Positions 25,002 to 33,925 of a DNA stretch of 64,000 nucleotides are shown here, in pieces. The notes beneath the pieces were generated by a model. It had not been told where the DNA came from and made no database searches. It was given only the letters and a program-made list of their open reading frames with translations. A program made the translations under genes and the position numbers. The first letter of the stretch is position 1; each line of letters starts with the position of its first letter. This stretch comes from Bacillota bacterium (GTDB lineage Bacteria; Bacillota; Clostridia; Christensenellales; SZUA-584): the NCBI GenBank assembly GCA_023461435.1, contig JAEYLC010000040.1, positions 1 through 64,000 on the forward strand. The letters run 5' to 3'.

Positions 25002-25942
25002 GCCGCATGCTCCTCCGTTCTTCTCAAATACTCCACATATGCGTCCTCGAGCGACGGCTGCTGTATCTGCAGCACCGACAGCGGCGTCTTGAGCCGCGCG
25101 ATGATCTCCTGCGCCGTGCCCTCATACGGCACCGCAATGTGGCCGTCCACGCGGTAGTCAAGGCCCATTCCGCCCAGCTCGCGAACCAGCTGCCCGCGGT
25201 CCGCCGCATCAAGCACGAGCTCCTGCCGCAGCAGACTCGCCTTCATCTGCCCGGGAGAACCCGCAATCGCGATCTTCCCGTGGTTGATGATGCAGACATT
25301 GTCCACATGCTCCGCCTCGTCGATGTAATGCGTGGTCAGGAAAACCGTTGTGCCGTTCTGTCTGCGCACCCCGTCGATGTACTCCCACAGGCTGCGGCGG
25401 CTCACCGCGTCCAGCCCCTGCGTGGGTTCGTCGAGGAACAGTATCTTCGGCATGTGGATGAGGCTGCGGATGATCTCGAGCTTGCGTTGCATGCCGCCCG
25501 AAAGCTTCTTGATCGGCTTGAAAAGCGCGTCCTTGATGCCCACGATCTCCGCGAGCTCCATCACGCGGTCCTTATAGGCGGCGGGCATCAGCTTAAAGCT
25601 GGGCCGGTAACGGTACATGCCGTAAAGGCAGGCGTGAAAGCGGATGTTCTCCTCCGCCGAAAGCTGCGCGTCGAGGCTGGGCTGCTGGAATATGATGCCC
25701 ACCTCCTCGCGCACACGCCGCGCTTCCTTCTCCACGTCGTACCCCGCGATGGTCACGCCGCCGGACGTTTTTGAGAGCGTGGTGGTCAGTATGGAGATGG
25801 TCGTCGTCTTGCCCGCCCCGTTGGGCCCAAGGAAGGCGAAGAACTCCCCTTCGTTGACATCAAAGCTCACGCCCTTCACCGCGGGCTCCTTGGCCCGGTC
25901 GTATTGCTTCACGAGTCCGTCTACGGTAATGATGGGCGTCAT
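24998..25942 (-). CDS. ABC transporter ATP-binding protein (DrrA-like)
   Basis: 314 residues: Walker A GPNGAGKTT, signature LSGGMQRK, Walker B ILFLDEPTQGLD, H-loop FLTTHYIDEA, and a C-terminal DrrA-like extension. It energises the permease encoded next. The start overlaps the stop of a 32-residue peptide gene (ATGA), so its translation is coupled to that peptide. A two-component system lies just upstream on the same strand and probably controls the exporter, a common arrangement for peptide-antibiotic or drug export. Confidence 0.93.
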   Translation of the reverse strand: MTPIITVDGLVKQYDRAKEPAVKGVSFDVNEGEFFAFLGPNGAGKTTTISILTTTLSKTSGGVTIAGYDVEKEARRVREEVGIIFQQPSLDAQLSAEENIRFHACLYGMYRYRPSFKLMPAAYKDRVMELAEIVGIKDALFKPIKKLSGGMQRKLEIIRSLIHMPKILFLDEPTQGLDAVSRRSLWEYIDGVRRQNGTTVFLTTHYIDEAEHVDNVCIINHGKIAIAGSPGQMKASLLRQELVLDAADRGQLVRELGGMGLDYRVDGHIAVPYEGTAQEIIARLKTPLSVLQIQQPSLEDAYVEYLRRTEEHAA

Positions 25943-26037
25943 ACGAGCACCTCCCCGCAGGCTTGGCTGTTTTTCGCCGTCAGCTTTTTAACCAGCAGCT
26001 TTATGCCGTAATAAATCAGCGTGATAATCGTCATCAT
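25939..26037 (-). CDS. 32-residue peptide coupled to the ABC transporter
   Basis: A short frame beginning MMTIITLIYYGIKLLVKKL: an N-terminal hydrophobic helix followed by a basic amphipathic part. ACGGAGG lies nine bases upstream, and its stop overlaps the start codon of the ATPase (ATGA). No family recognised. The good ribosome site and the overlap support real translation, either as a small membrane peptide or as a leader that couples translation of the exporter. Confidence 0.55.
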   Translation of the reverse strand: MMTIITLIYYGIKLLVKKLTAKNSQACGEVLV

Positions 26038-26044
26038 AATGAAA

Positions 26045-26097
26045 AACCTCCGTTCAATTGATGGCCTCATTGTAGCGCCGCCAATTAAACGGAGGTT
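26045..26097 (-). promoter_or_regulatory. long inverted repeat enclosing the peptide gene's ribosome site
   Basis: Arms AACCTCCGTTCAATTG (26045-26060) and CAATTAAACGGAGGTT (26082-26097) are complementary at 15 of 16 positions. On the minus strand the second arm contains the GGAGG of the 32-residue peptide and is followed by TTTTT. It may act as a terminator between the two-component genes and the exporter, or hide the ribosome site. Confidence 0.6.
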
Positions 26098-26129
26098 AAA
26101 TGCAATTTAAACGCAGTGTAAACCGGAAA

Positions 26130-27212
26130 CTATTTCGAAACGGGCAAAGTGACCGTAAATGTGCTGCCTTCTTGAAGCGCGCTCTGCGCCGTCACCGTGC
26201 CGCCGTGCAGCGCCACGATCTTTTTCACAAGCGAGAGCCCGAGCCCGCTGCCGCCCAGCGCCCGGTCGCGGGCCTTGTCGGCCTTGTAGAAGCGCTCGAA
26301 TATGTGCATCAGGTCTTCCTCGGCAACGCCGGGGCCGGTGTCCGCCACGCGGCAGACGATGCCGCTCTCCGACTTCGCCAGCGTGACGGTGATCTGCCCT
26401 CCCTCGGGCGTGAACTTGACGGCGTTGTGCAGCAGGTTCACCCACACCTGGCTTAGCAGCCCCTCGTCGCCGCTGAAGCTGGTTTTTTCGAGCGCGGCGG
26501 ACACGTCAAGATTCTTCGCCGTCCACTGCGGCTCCAGCATCAGCACGGCGTTTTTGATCTGCTTATCGAGCGAAAACGACGAAACGGTGAGCGGCTGCGC
26601 GCCGTTCTCGAGCATGGAGAGGCGCATGAGGTTGTCGCTGAGCCGCGAGAGCCGTTTGGCCTCCGTCTCAATCACATCGATATAGTGCGCCCGCAGCTCG
26701 GGCGTGAGCGAATCGTTCTTCAGCAGCGCCGCAAACCCGCTGATGGACGTCAGCGGCGACTGGATCTCATGCGAAACGTTGGAAATGAAGCTCTGCCGTA
26801 AGCCCTCCATCGATCCGAGTTCCTGCGCCATCCGGTTCACGCTTTCGGCGATCTCGGAGAGCGGGTTGTGCTCATCCACCGGCACAAACACAGTGAAATC
26901 GCCGTGCGCGATGCGGTCCATCGCTTCAATCGTGTCGCTCATCAGCTTGCCGCCGCCCCGGTCCGGCCATCCATCGCCATGATGCGCGAGGCGGGCGATC
27001 CACATCACGATTCTCACGCCGAGCGCGAAAACACAAAGGCCGAGTATCCCCGCAATGACGGCGGACCAGATGTCGGCTGGGCGTCCGGTCAAGCGGAACA
27101 GCTGCTGCGACAGCGCGTAGCCCGCGGTAAAGCTGGCCGCAAACGCGGTGAAAGTGACCGGCATGGCATAAAGCCACCACATCTTGCGCCGCTTGTTCTC
27201 TTTCCGTTTCAT
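26130..27212 (-). CDS. sensor histidine kinase
   Basis: 360 residues: two membrane helices (about 13-36 and 48-72) with almost no outside loop, a HAMP-like region (about 85-135), HisKA with phospho-acceptor His in SNVSHEIQSPLTSI (about residue 145), and an HATPase domain with N-box NLLHNAVKFTP, G1 DTGPG and G2 GGSGLGLS. The small outside loop suggests sensing within the membrane, as in kinases that respond to cell-envelope stress through a partner ABC transporter. The start overlaps the stop of the response regulator gene (ATGA). Confidence 0.95.
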   Translation of the reverse strand: MKRKENKRRKMWWLYAMPVTFTAFAASFTAGYALSQQLFRLTGRPADIWSAVIAGILGLCVFALGVRIVMWIARLAHHGDGWPDRGGGKLMSDTIEAMDRIAHGDFTVFVPVDEHNPLSEIAESVNRMAQELGSMEGLRQSFISNVSHEIQSPLTSISGFAALLKNDSLTPELRAHYIDVIETEAKRLSRLSDNLMRLSMLENGAQPLTVSSFSLDKQIKNAVLMLEPQWTAKNLDVSAALEKTSFSGDEGLLSQVWVNLLHNAVKFTPEGGQITVTLAKSESGIVCRVADTGPGVAEEDLMHIFERFYKADKARDRALGGSGLGLSLVKKIVALHGGTVTAQSALQEGSTFTVTLPVSK

Positions 27213-27886
27213 TGCATCACCTCCAGCCGATAGCCCAGCCCGCGCACGGTCGTAATTTTAAAGCCGTATTGCTCCGCCGGGAAACGCTCGCGCAGGCGGT
27301 TGATGTGCACGTCCAGCGTGCGCTCGTTGCCCTCAAAGTCATACCCCCACACGTCCTCGATCAGCTGGTCGCGCGTGAAGGTTTTTCCCGCCGACGAACC
27401 CAGCTTGAACAGCAGCTCAAACTCCTTCATCGGAATATCGCTCTGCGCGCCTTCAAAGCTCACCGTATAACTCGTTTTGTCCAGCGTCAGCGCGCCGGTC
27501 TGCACCGACTGCGAAGCGTCGATGCTGCAGCGCCTGAGCAGCGCCTTCACGCGAAGCACGAGCTCGACGCTCTCAAACGGCTTGGTCAGGTAATCGTCCG
27601 CGCCCAAGCCGTAACCCTTCACCTTGTCGCCGATCTCGGCCTTGGCCGTCAGCATCAAAATGGGCAGGCCGGCATAGTACCGCCGCGCGAGCCGGCAGAA
27701 TTCATAGCCATCCATGCCCGGCATCATCAAATCAAGCACGCAAAGATCCACCCGGCCCTCGCCGAGCTTTTGCAGCGCTTCGCGCCCGTTTTCCGCTTCC
27801 GCGACGGCAAAGCCCTCGGCCTTGAGCAGAGTGCCCACAAGTTCGCGGATATACGGATCGTCGTCAATCACCAAAATGGCAGCCAC
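27209..27886 (-). CDS. OmpR/PhoB-family response regulator
   Basis: 225 residues. The receiver domain has the acidic pair in VIDDDPYIREL, phosphorylation Asp in LCVLDLMMPGMDG (about residue 52) and Lys in YLTKPF. A winged-helix Trans_reg_C domain follows (from about 128: LTLDKTSYTV, ...RTLDVHINRLRERF). The start is GTG with AAGGAG upstream. With the kinase it forms a two-component system transcribed toward the ABC exporter, its likely target. Confidence 0.96.
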   Translation of the reverse strand: MAAILVIDDDPYIRELVGTLLKAEGFAVAEAENGREALQKLGEGRVDLCVLDLMMPGMDGYEFCRLARRYYAGLPILMLTAKAEIGDKVKGYGLGADDYLTKPFESVELVLRVKALLRRCSIDASQSVQTGALTLDKTSYTVSFEGAQSDIPMKEFELLFKLGSSAGKTFTRDQLIEDVWGYDFEGNERTLDVHINRLRERFPAEQYGFKITTVRGLGYRLEVMQ

Positions 27887-28057
27887 AGCAGCGCGCTCCT
27901 TCCCGATTTTTGTCTATAGTATATCACCAATGTAAACGTAGCATAAACGAAAAGAGAATCATGTCCTGCCGCAGCCCGGAAGAAGTTTTTGTGGAGGATA
28001 TTTTGTTTTATTGTTATAATATGGAGTCCGATATTGTCAGTGTTATAGAGGTGACGT

Positions 28058-28804
28058 ATGAGAAAATTCTTCACACAAAAGCTGATCACGCCCGCGCTGG
28101 CTCTGCTGCTCGTGCTCACCGCCATCGGTGCCACCGTGGCTGCCTTCACCTGGGCCGAGCCCGCTCAGCCCGTCATGGCACCCGCCAATCTGTATGAGCA
28201 GGCCATGATGGATGCCATGACCATAGAACCCGATGAAATTCTCCCCGTTGTGACCATCGCGCCGCAAAGCGACATGGCAACTGTCAACAGCGGCGGCGAC
28301 GTGCTGCTGATCACCTGGCACAAATACCCCGAAAGCTACATTCCGGGCGAGGATGCGACGCTTTCCTACGGGGAGGTCTGGGGCTTCACCGACAAGGAGA
28401 TCGCCGGATGGTTCGACAGCCATAAAACCGGTGTGTCCGACTGGGAGCTGAGGTTTGAACAGCTGCTCGGTCTGCCCGAGGAAAAGGAATATACGCATTT
28501 CACCGGCATGTGGGTGCCTCTTGACGCTGTCAAACGCCCCGCGTACTCGTATGATATCACGCAGCCCGTCACGCAGGCGCAGTTTGACGACAGCGCGGAT
28601 GCTTCTTTCGTGTCGTGGTTCGACGATAATATCGTCTATTCCTATTTTGATAACGCTTACCCGTGGACACGCCTTGGGTACACCTATGACTGGTCCGGCG
28701 ACGAATATGGCCTAAGCGAGTTTATCATCAAAAAGGATACGGTGGCGCATGTGGCGTTTACGTATACCACGGATGAATTCATCGGCTGGCTTGAAACGCA
28801 GTGA
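28058..28804 (+). CDS. exported protein of unknown function
   Basis: 248 residues with an N-terminal signal peptide (basic MRKFFTQKLI, hydrophobic 12-29, possible cleavage near AFTWAEP). The mature part is rich in Trp, Tyr, Asp and Glu and includes a repeated pattern around 'GWFDSH' and 'SWFDDN'. No lipobox and no later membrane helix. I recognise no family. It is divergent from the two-component operon and might be part of its regulon. The upstream TTTTATTGTTATAATAT resembles the promoter region at 22719-22734. Confidence 0.65.
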   Translation: MRKFFTQKLITPALALLLVLTAIGATVAAFTWAEPAQPVMAPANLYEQAMMDAMTIEPDEILPVVTIAPQSDMATVNSGGDVLLITWHKYPESYIPGEDATLSYGEVWGFTDKEIAGWFDSHKTGVSDWELRFEQLLGLPEEKEYTHFTGMWVPLDAVKRPAYSYDITQPVTQAQFDDSADASFVSWFDDNIVYSYFDNAYPWTRLGYTYDWSGDEYGLSEFIIKKDTVAHVAFTYTTDEFIGWLETQ

Positions 28805-28885
28805 CAACCTGGTTATATGGGCATCCCTCATGGCGGCTTGACAAATTGACAGGCAAATGATATAAATGATACGAATTAAATACTA

Positions 28886-28975
28886 AAACAGGGGAGCTTG
28901 TGGAGCAGGCTGAGAGGAAGTGATCAACTTCGACCCTTACACCTGATGTGGATAATGCCACCGTAGGAAGTAAGC
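28886..28975 (+). promoter_or_regulatory. TPP riboswitch (THI element)
   Basis: Conserved blocks are in order: GGGGAGCTTG, GCTGAGAGGAAG, CTTCGACCCTT, ACCTGATGTGGATAATGCCA and CCGTAGGAAG. It binds thiamin pyrophosphate and controls the cytX-thiM-thiE-thiD operon that follows. Confidence 0.97.
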
Positions 28976-28990
28976 GATTTGACTTATATG

Positions 28991-29021
28991 CGGAGTATGC
29001 CATCGGTGTTCTCCGTTTTTT
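28991..29021 (+). terminator. terminator of the TPP riboswitch
   Basis: CGGAG...CTCCG stem (extended inward by CC/GG pairs) followed by TTTTTT, placed right after the riboswitch and before the cytX ribosome site. It suggests transcriptional control by TPP. Confidence 0.75.
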
Positions 29022-29053
29022 GTTGCTCTGTTTTAGAAACAGGAGGTCATGCA

Positions 29054-30226
29054 TTGGAACAAACAAAAACATCGGTCTTTTCAAACGGACTCATCTGGTT
29101 TGGCGCGGCAGTATCAATCGCGGAGATTCTAGCCGGTACGCTCGTTGCGCCGCTTGGGTTTGGTACCGGCCTGCTGGCTATCATCATCGGGCACATCATC
29201 GGATGCGCGGTGCTGTATTTGGCAGGTCTTATCGGTGCGAATACCCGAAAGAGCGCGATGGATACTGTCAAAATGTCGTTCGGGCAAAAAGGCTCATGGC
29301 TGTTTTCTTCGCTCAATGTTTTACAATTAATCGGCTGGACAGCCGTGATGATCGTGAGCGGTGCGGCCGCGGCCGGTTCAATACAAAGCATCGGCGGGGA
29401 TTGGGTCTGGAGCCTTGTGATCGGCGCGCTGATCATCGTCTGGCTGCTTATCGGGCTTAAGAACCTGAGCAAGCTCAATGTCGTCGCGATGGGCGCTTTG
29501 TTTATACTCACCGTCGTGATGAGTACGGTGATTTTCAAGGGCCACAGCAGCTTTACACCGGACGGCAGCGTCAGCTTTGGCACTGCGGTCGAACTGTCGG
29601 CGACGATGCCGCTGTCGTGGCTGCCGCTGATTTCCGATTACACCCGAACGGCGGCAAAGCCGAGAAAGGCGACTGCGGTCAGTGTCGGTGTTTACTTTGT
29701 TGTGAGCTGCTGGATGTACGCGATTGGTATGGGGGCAGCCATATTCACCGGAGAAAGCGACATAGCCAAAATCATGCTGAGCGCTGGCCTTGGCATCATC
29801 GGCCTCATTATCGTCATATTTTCCACTGTGACCACCACCTTTCTTGATGTCTATTCTGCGGGTGTCAGCAGTGAAAGCATATCGAAAAAGCTAAAAGAAA
29901 AGCCCGCCGGAATAGCGGTCTGCGTCATCGGCACGATTCTTGCCATCTTCACCCCCACGGCGCAGTTTGAAAATTTTCTGTATTTCATCGGTTCGGTATT
30001 CGCGCCCATGACGGCCATCCTTATCACCGACTGCTTCATATTGAAGAGAGACAGCTCCGTCAAGAGCTTCGATGCGGTTAACCTTGGCATTTGGGCCGTT
30101 GGGTTTGTGATATACCGCCTGCTCATGTCCGTCAATACACCCGTCGGGTACACGCTGCCCGCAATGGCTGTCACAGCGTTGCTGTGCGGCATCATCAACA
30201 AAATTAGAGGGAAAAAAAATGCTTAA
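29054..30226 (+). CDS. cytX: hydroxymethylpyrimidine permease CytX (NCS1 family)
   Basis: 390 residues with about twelve membrane helices, NCS1-family nucleobase transporter. The N terminus (WFGAAVSIAEILAGTLVAPLG) and the conserved MPLSWLPLISDYTR are typical of CytX, the HMP/pyrimidine-precursor importer found behind TPP riboswitches. The start is TTG 29054, eight bases after AGGAGG. Its end overlaps the thiM start by eight bases. It imports the pyrimidine half of thiamin for the kinases encoded next. Confidence 0.92.
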   Translation: MEQTKTSVFSNGLIWFGAAVSIAEILAGTLVAPLGFGTGLLAIIIGHIIGCAVLYLAGLIGANTRKSAMDTVKMSFGQKGSWLFSSLNVLQLIGWTAVMIVSGAAAAGSIQSIGGDWVWSLVIGALIIVWLLIGLKNLSKLNVVAMGALFILTVVMSTVIFKGHSSFTPDGSVSFGTAVELSATMPLSWLPLISDYTRTAAKPRKATAVSVGVYFVVSCWMYAIGMGAAIFTGESDIAKIMLSAGLGIIGLIIVIFSTVTTTFLDVYSAGVSSESISKKLKEKPAGIAVCVIGTILAIFTPTAQFENFLYFIGSVFAPMTAILITDCFILKRDSSVKSFDAVNLGIWAVGFVIYRLLMSVNTPVGYTLPAMAVTALLCGIINKIRGKKNA

Positions 30227-31040
30227 GACAATATTGAATAACGTCAGAGAAAAAATGCCATTGATTCACAGCATCACCAATTATGTGACCGTCAACGATT
30301 GCGCGAACATGCTGCTCGCCTGCGGCGGTTCTCCGATTATGGCGGACGACATCGGGGAGGTCGGGGAGATCACAGCACTCTGCGGCGGGCTGAACATCAA
30401 CATCGGCACGCTGAACGAACGGACGGTTGCGTCCATGCTGGCGGCGGGAAAAACGGCAAACGCCTGCGGCCATCCGGTCGTGCTCGATCCCGTGGGAGCG
30501 GGAGCGTCGCGCCTGCGTACCGAGACGGCCAATATGCTGCTGCGCGATATCCAGTTTGCCGCCATACGCGGCAACATCTCGGAGATCAAAGCACTGGCTC
30601 TGGGCGCGGGAACAACCAAAGGGGTTGACGCCGATATCGCGGACGCGGTCACGGCAGAGACGCTGAATAACACCGTCAGCTTTGCGAAAAAATTTGCGAA
30701 ACAGACCGGCGCGGTCATCGCGATTACCGGTGCGACCGATGTTGTAGCGGACGCGCAAAAATCATACGTGATTCAAAACGGGCATCCGATGATGAGCAAA
30801 ATCACCGGAACGGGATGTATGCTCTCCGCCATCACAGCCGCGTATCTTGCGGCGAATCCGTCACAGCCGCTTGAAGCCGCCGCAGCGGCGGTCTGCGCGA
30901 TGGGCTTGTGCGGGCAGCGGGCCTATGAGCGGCTCGGCGCGAGAGACGGCAACGCAACCTACAGAAATTTTATCATCGATGAGATGTTCAATCTCAGCGG
31001 CGATGAGCTGGAGGCCGGGGCGAAATATGAAATGCGATAA
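30219..31040 (+). CDS. thiM: hydroxyethylthiazole kinase ThiM
   Basis: 273 residues of the ribokinase-like fold. Motifs: PLIHSITNYVTVNDCANMLLACGGSPIMADD at the N terminus, NACGHPVVLDPVGAGASRLRT in the middle and KITGTGCMLSAITAAYLA near the catalytic base. It phosphorylates 4-methyl-5-(2-hydroxyethyl)thiazole salvaged from outside. Together with ThiD and ThiE it makes thiamin phosphate without thiazole synthesis genes, none of which appear here. Overlaps the next gene by 14 bases. Confidence 0.96.
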   Translation: MLKTILNNVREKMPLIHSITNYVTVNDCANMLLACGGSPIMADDIGEVGEITALCGGLNINIGTLNERTVASMLAAGKTANACGHPVVLDPVGAGASRLRTETANMLLRDIQFAAIRGNISEIKALALGAGTTKGVDADIADAVTAETLNNTVSFAKKFAKQTGAVIAITGATDVVADAQKSYVIQNGHPMMSKITGTGCMLSAITAAYLAANPSQPLEAAAAAVCAMGLCGQRAYERLGARDGNATYRNFIIDEMFNLSGDELEAGAKYEMR

Positions 31041-32316
31041 AGGCAGCCTGCGGCTCTATGCCGTCACCGACAGCGCGTGGACAGACGGCAAAACACTCTG
31101 TATGCAGGTGGAGGAAGCGCTTAAGGGCGGCGCGACGTGCGTTCAGCTGCGCGAAAAGGAGCTGGACAGCGACGCGTTTGCGGCAGAAGCCTTTGCCGTC
31201 AAAAAGCTTTGCGAGAGGTATCACGTCCCCTTCATCGTCAACGATAACGTCGATATCGCCGTCCGATGCGGCGCGGACGGTATCCACGTAGGCCAGTCGG
31301 ATATGAAAGCGGGCGACGTGCGCAAGCTGATTGCCGAGGATATGATTCTCGGCGTATCCGTGCAAACAGTGCGGCAGGCCATACTAGCAGAGCAGGCCGG
31401 GGCGGACTATCTGGGCGTCGGCGCCGTTTTTTCAACCGCCACCAAGCCGGACGCCGATATGGTCAGCCATGACACGCTCAAAGCGATTTGCGCCGCGGTA
31501 TCCATTCCGGTGGTGGCCATCGGCGGTATCTGCAAGCATAATATCATGGCGCTTGCCGGAACGGATATTGACGGCGTGGCGCTGGTCTCCGCGATATTCG
31601 CAAGCCCCGATATTGAAAACGAATGCAGGCAGTTGCTCGCGCTGTCAAAGCGGGTGTCAAAGATCAAAAAAATTGACGGCGCGATATTCGACCTTGACGG
31701 CACGCTGCTGGATTCAATGAGCGTCTGGAATACCGTCGGTTCGGATTATCTGCGCAGCCTTGATATAAAGCCGCGCGAGGATCTTAACCGGACGTTCAAG
31801 ACGATGAGCCTTTTGCAGGCGGCAGAGTATTACCGAAGCGAATATGGCGTCTCATTGAGCGTTGCTGAGATCATGGACGGCGTAAATCACATGATCGAGA
31901 GCTTTTACTATCATGATGCATCTGTGAAGACGGGCGTGAAGGATGTGCTGGAGCGGCTGAAGAAGGACGGCGTCCGTATGTGCGTCGCGACGGCGACCGA
32001 CCGTCATCTCGCAGAAGCGGCACTGAGGCGCAATGGCATTCTCAAATACTTCTCAAAAATCTTTACATGCTCTGAGGTTGGCTGCGGCAAAGACATGCCG
32101 GAGATTTATACCAACGCGCTCGCCTGCCTCGGTACGCCCAAGCAGAGCACCCTCATTTTTGAGGATGCGTTATACGCCGTCAAAACGGCGAAGAACGCCG
32201 GCTTCTTTGTGATCGGCGTATACGACTCGTCGGAGGCTGCGCACAGCGGAGAGATCCAAAAGCTGGCCGATCTGTATATCAATTCATTTTCAGAAATGAG
32301 GGACTACATTGATTAA
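31027..32316 (+). CDS. thiE: thiamin-phosphate synthase ThiE fused to a HAD-family phosphatase
   Basis: 429 residues. The first 210 are ThiE, a TIM barrel that joins HMP-PP and thiazole phosphate (CVQLREKELD, VNDNVDIAVRCGADGIHVGQSD, LGVGAVFSTATKPDA, VAIGGI). From about 215 a HAD hydrolase follows with DLDGTLLDS (nucleophile Asp), VATATDR as motif II, and FEDALYAV as motif IV, of the beta-phosphoglucomutase-like class. The fused phosphatase may dephosphorylate thiamin phosphate or a side product; this is inference. The start (ATG 31027) lies inside the end of thiM. Confidence 0.93.
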   Translation: MKCDKGSLRLYAVTDSAWTDGKTLCMQVEEALKGGATCVQLREKELDSDAFAAEAFAVKKLCERYHVPFIVNDNVDIAVRCGADGIHVGQSDMKAGDVRKLIAEDMILGVSVQTVRQAILAEQAGADYLGVGAVFSTATKPDADMVSHDTLKAICAAVSIPVVAIGGICKHNIMALAGTDIDGVALVSAIFASPDIENECRQLLALSKRVSKIKKIDGAIFDLDGTLLDSMSVWNTVGSDYLRSLDIKPREDLNRTFKTMSLLQAAEYYRSEYGVSLSVAEIMDGVNHMIESFYYHDASVKTGVKDVLERLKKDGVRMCVATATDRHLAEAALRRNGILKYFSKIFTCSEVGCGKDMPEIYTNALACLGTPKQSTLIFEDALYAVKTAKNAGFFVIGVYDSSEAAHSGEIQKLADLYINSFSEMRDYID

Positions 32317-33091
32317 AAAGGTGCTAACCATCGCGGGCTCCGATTCGAGCGGCGGCGCGGGCATTCAGGCGGATATCAAAACCATCACCGCGCACAAAAT
32401 GTATGCCATGAGCGCAATCACGGCGCTGACGGCGCAGAACACGACTGGCGTTTATGGAATCATGGAGGTGCCTGCGGAATTTGTAGGTCAACAGCTTGAT
32501 TGCATATTGACGGACATCGTGCCGGACGCGGTCAAAATCGGTATGGTGTCGGGCTCCGGCATCATTGAGACGATTGTGGAAAAGCTGACCCGGTACGGCG
32601 CGCGAAACATCGTCGTGGACCCGGTCATGATCTCAACCAGCGGCAGCAAGCTGCTGTCCGATGATGCGATCAATGCGCTGGCGACAAAACTGCTGCCGCT
32701 TGGCACGGTAATGACGCCAAATATTCCTGAAGCCGAGGTGTTGTGCGGGTTTCAAATTAAAACACAGGACGATATGGCGGCGGCCGCGAAGCAGCTTGCA
32801 CGCAGCTATAACGGCGCAGTTCTCATTAAAGGCGGGCATATGGTCAGCGAGGCCACAGACCTGCTGTATGAAAACGGCATAACGCAATGGTTCCGGGCGG
32901 AGCGGGTGAACAACCCCAACACGCATGGAACGGGATGCACACTGTCCTCCGCGATTGCCTGCAATCTGGCCGGCGGGAAAAGCCTCGGAGAAAGCATTCA
33001 AGACGCAAAACAGTATCTGACGGGGGCTCTGGAAGCGATGCTGGATATAGGCCAGGGCGCCGGCCCTTTGGATCATACATATCGATTATAA
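32309..33091 (+). CDS. thiD: hydroxymethylpyrimidine/phosphomethylpyrimidine kinase ThiD
   Basis: 260 residues of the ribokinase-like fold: LTIAGSDSSGGAGIQADIKTITAH at the N terminus, VVDPVMISTSGSKLL, and NTHGTGCTLSSAIACNLA around the catalytic base. It phosphorylates HMP twice to HMP-PP, which ThiE joins to the thiazole. It overlaps the ThiE-HAD gene by eight bases and is last in the TPP-riboswitch operon. A weak hairpin CGCAGTT/AACTGCG lies at 33122-33139. Confidence 0.96.
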   Translation: MIKKVLTIAGSDSSGGAGIQADIKTITAHKMYAMSAITALTAQNTTGVYGIMEVPAEFVGQQLDCILTDIVPDAVKIGMVSGSGIIETIVEKLTRYGARNIVVDPVMISTSGSKLLSDDAINALATKLLPLGTVMTPNIPEAEVLCGFQIKTQDDMAAAAKQLARSYNGAVLIKGGHMVSEATDLLYENGITQWFRAERVNNPNTHGTGCTLSSAIACNLAGGKSLGESIQDAKQYLTGALEAMLDIGQGAGPLDHTYRL

Positions 33092-33187
33092 GTATGGATA
33101 TTGCGCAGCCTGTTTACTGAAACGCAGTTTAACAACTGCGGACTCTTCGTCCGTACCATGGTTTGATAGTCGGCTGCCGGGCGGCTT

Positions 33188-33727
33188 TTACAGCAGGAAA
33201 TACGCGGCGGCTCCCGCGGCTATTGAGCCGATCACGTCAAATATCAAATCCATATCGGTATCCTTGAGACCGCGCTGAGTTTTTACCGGCATTTTTGCAT
33301 CGATGGCGTATTCCACAATTTCAAACAGCGCGCCCGCCGCGATGCCGGTGAATGTCACCATCACCGCGGTGAACAATCGGGGCGTGACGGATGCGTTCGT
33401 CAACTTTGATAGCAGCGCATACAAAAACAGCGCGTAGGCGAAGCTGCCATAGGCATGCAGATACCGGTCAAAGGTTTGCGAGCGCGTGTATAAATCCTTG
33501 AAATATCCGAAGAAGGTATGGACAAAAAGCGCGATGATCACAAGGCAGCGTAAGATTTCAGGGACGCCGATATCAAATATGGCCTCGGCGGCCACATACA
33601 GCCCAAATAAAATGTTGGTGATGAATAAGGATTTAAAATACAGCTTATTTCCTGTTGTGATATAACGAACCGCAATGAAGCCCTGCGTCAGTAAAAATGC
33701 CGCGTAGAGCACCCAGTAAATGGACAT
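33188..33727 (-). CDS. membrane protein, YjdF/DUF2238-like
   Basis: 179 residues with five or six membrane helices. The C-terminal pattern GLKDTDMDLIFDVIGSIAAGAAAYF and FEIVEYAID resemble the conserved glycine/aspartate signature of DUF2238 (YjdF-like) or VanZ-like membrane proteins. Function is unknown. AAGGAAG precedes the ATG. It is convergent with the thiamin operon and divergent from the second BlaI gene. Confidence 0.6.
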   Translation of the reverse strand: MSIYWVLYAAFLLTQGFIAVRYITTGNKLYFKSLFITNILFGLYVAAEAIFDIGVPEILRCLVIIALFVHTFFGYFKDLYTRSQTFDRYLHAYGSFAYALFLYALLSKLTNASVTPRLFTAVMVTFTGIAAGALFEIVEYAIDAKMPVKTQRGLKDTDMDLIFDVIGSIAAGAAAYFLL

Positions 33728-33856
33728 GAGCGCTTCCTTTACTATTGTTATTCTATTTTTTTATTCTGATCGAAAAGAACGTGAATCATGCGCAGATGCA
33801 AATAACAGGTTTAGTATCGAAAATGAAAACAATCCCACAAAATACAGATCCATGTA

Positions 33857-33899
33857 TTGACATCAAAAGATTACGGATGTAAACTTTATATAAGTTTAC
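33857..33899 (+). promoter_or_regulatory. promoter and operator of the second BlaI/M56 pair
   Basis: TTGACA (33857-33862), 17-bp spacer, TAAACT (33880-33885). A perfect inverted repeat GTAAACTT (33879-33886) / AAGTTTAC (33892-33899) and a second TTAC-GGAT-GTAA (33871-33882) overlap the -10. The half-site differs from the TTACAnTGTAA of the first pair, so the two repressors probably do not cross-talk. Confidence 0.8.
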
Positions 33900-33925
33900 G
33901 CGCGTAGTCTTTGAAGGAGGCCGAT

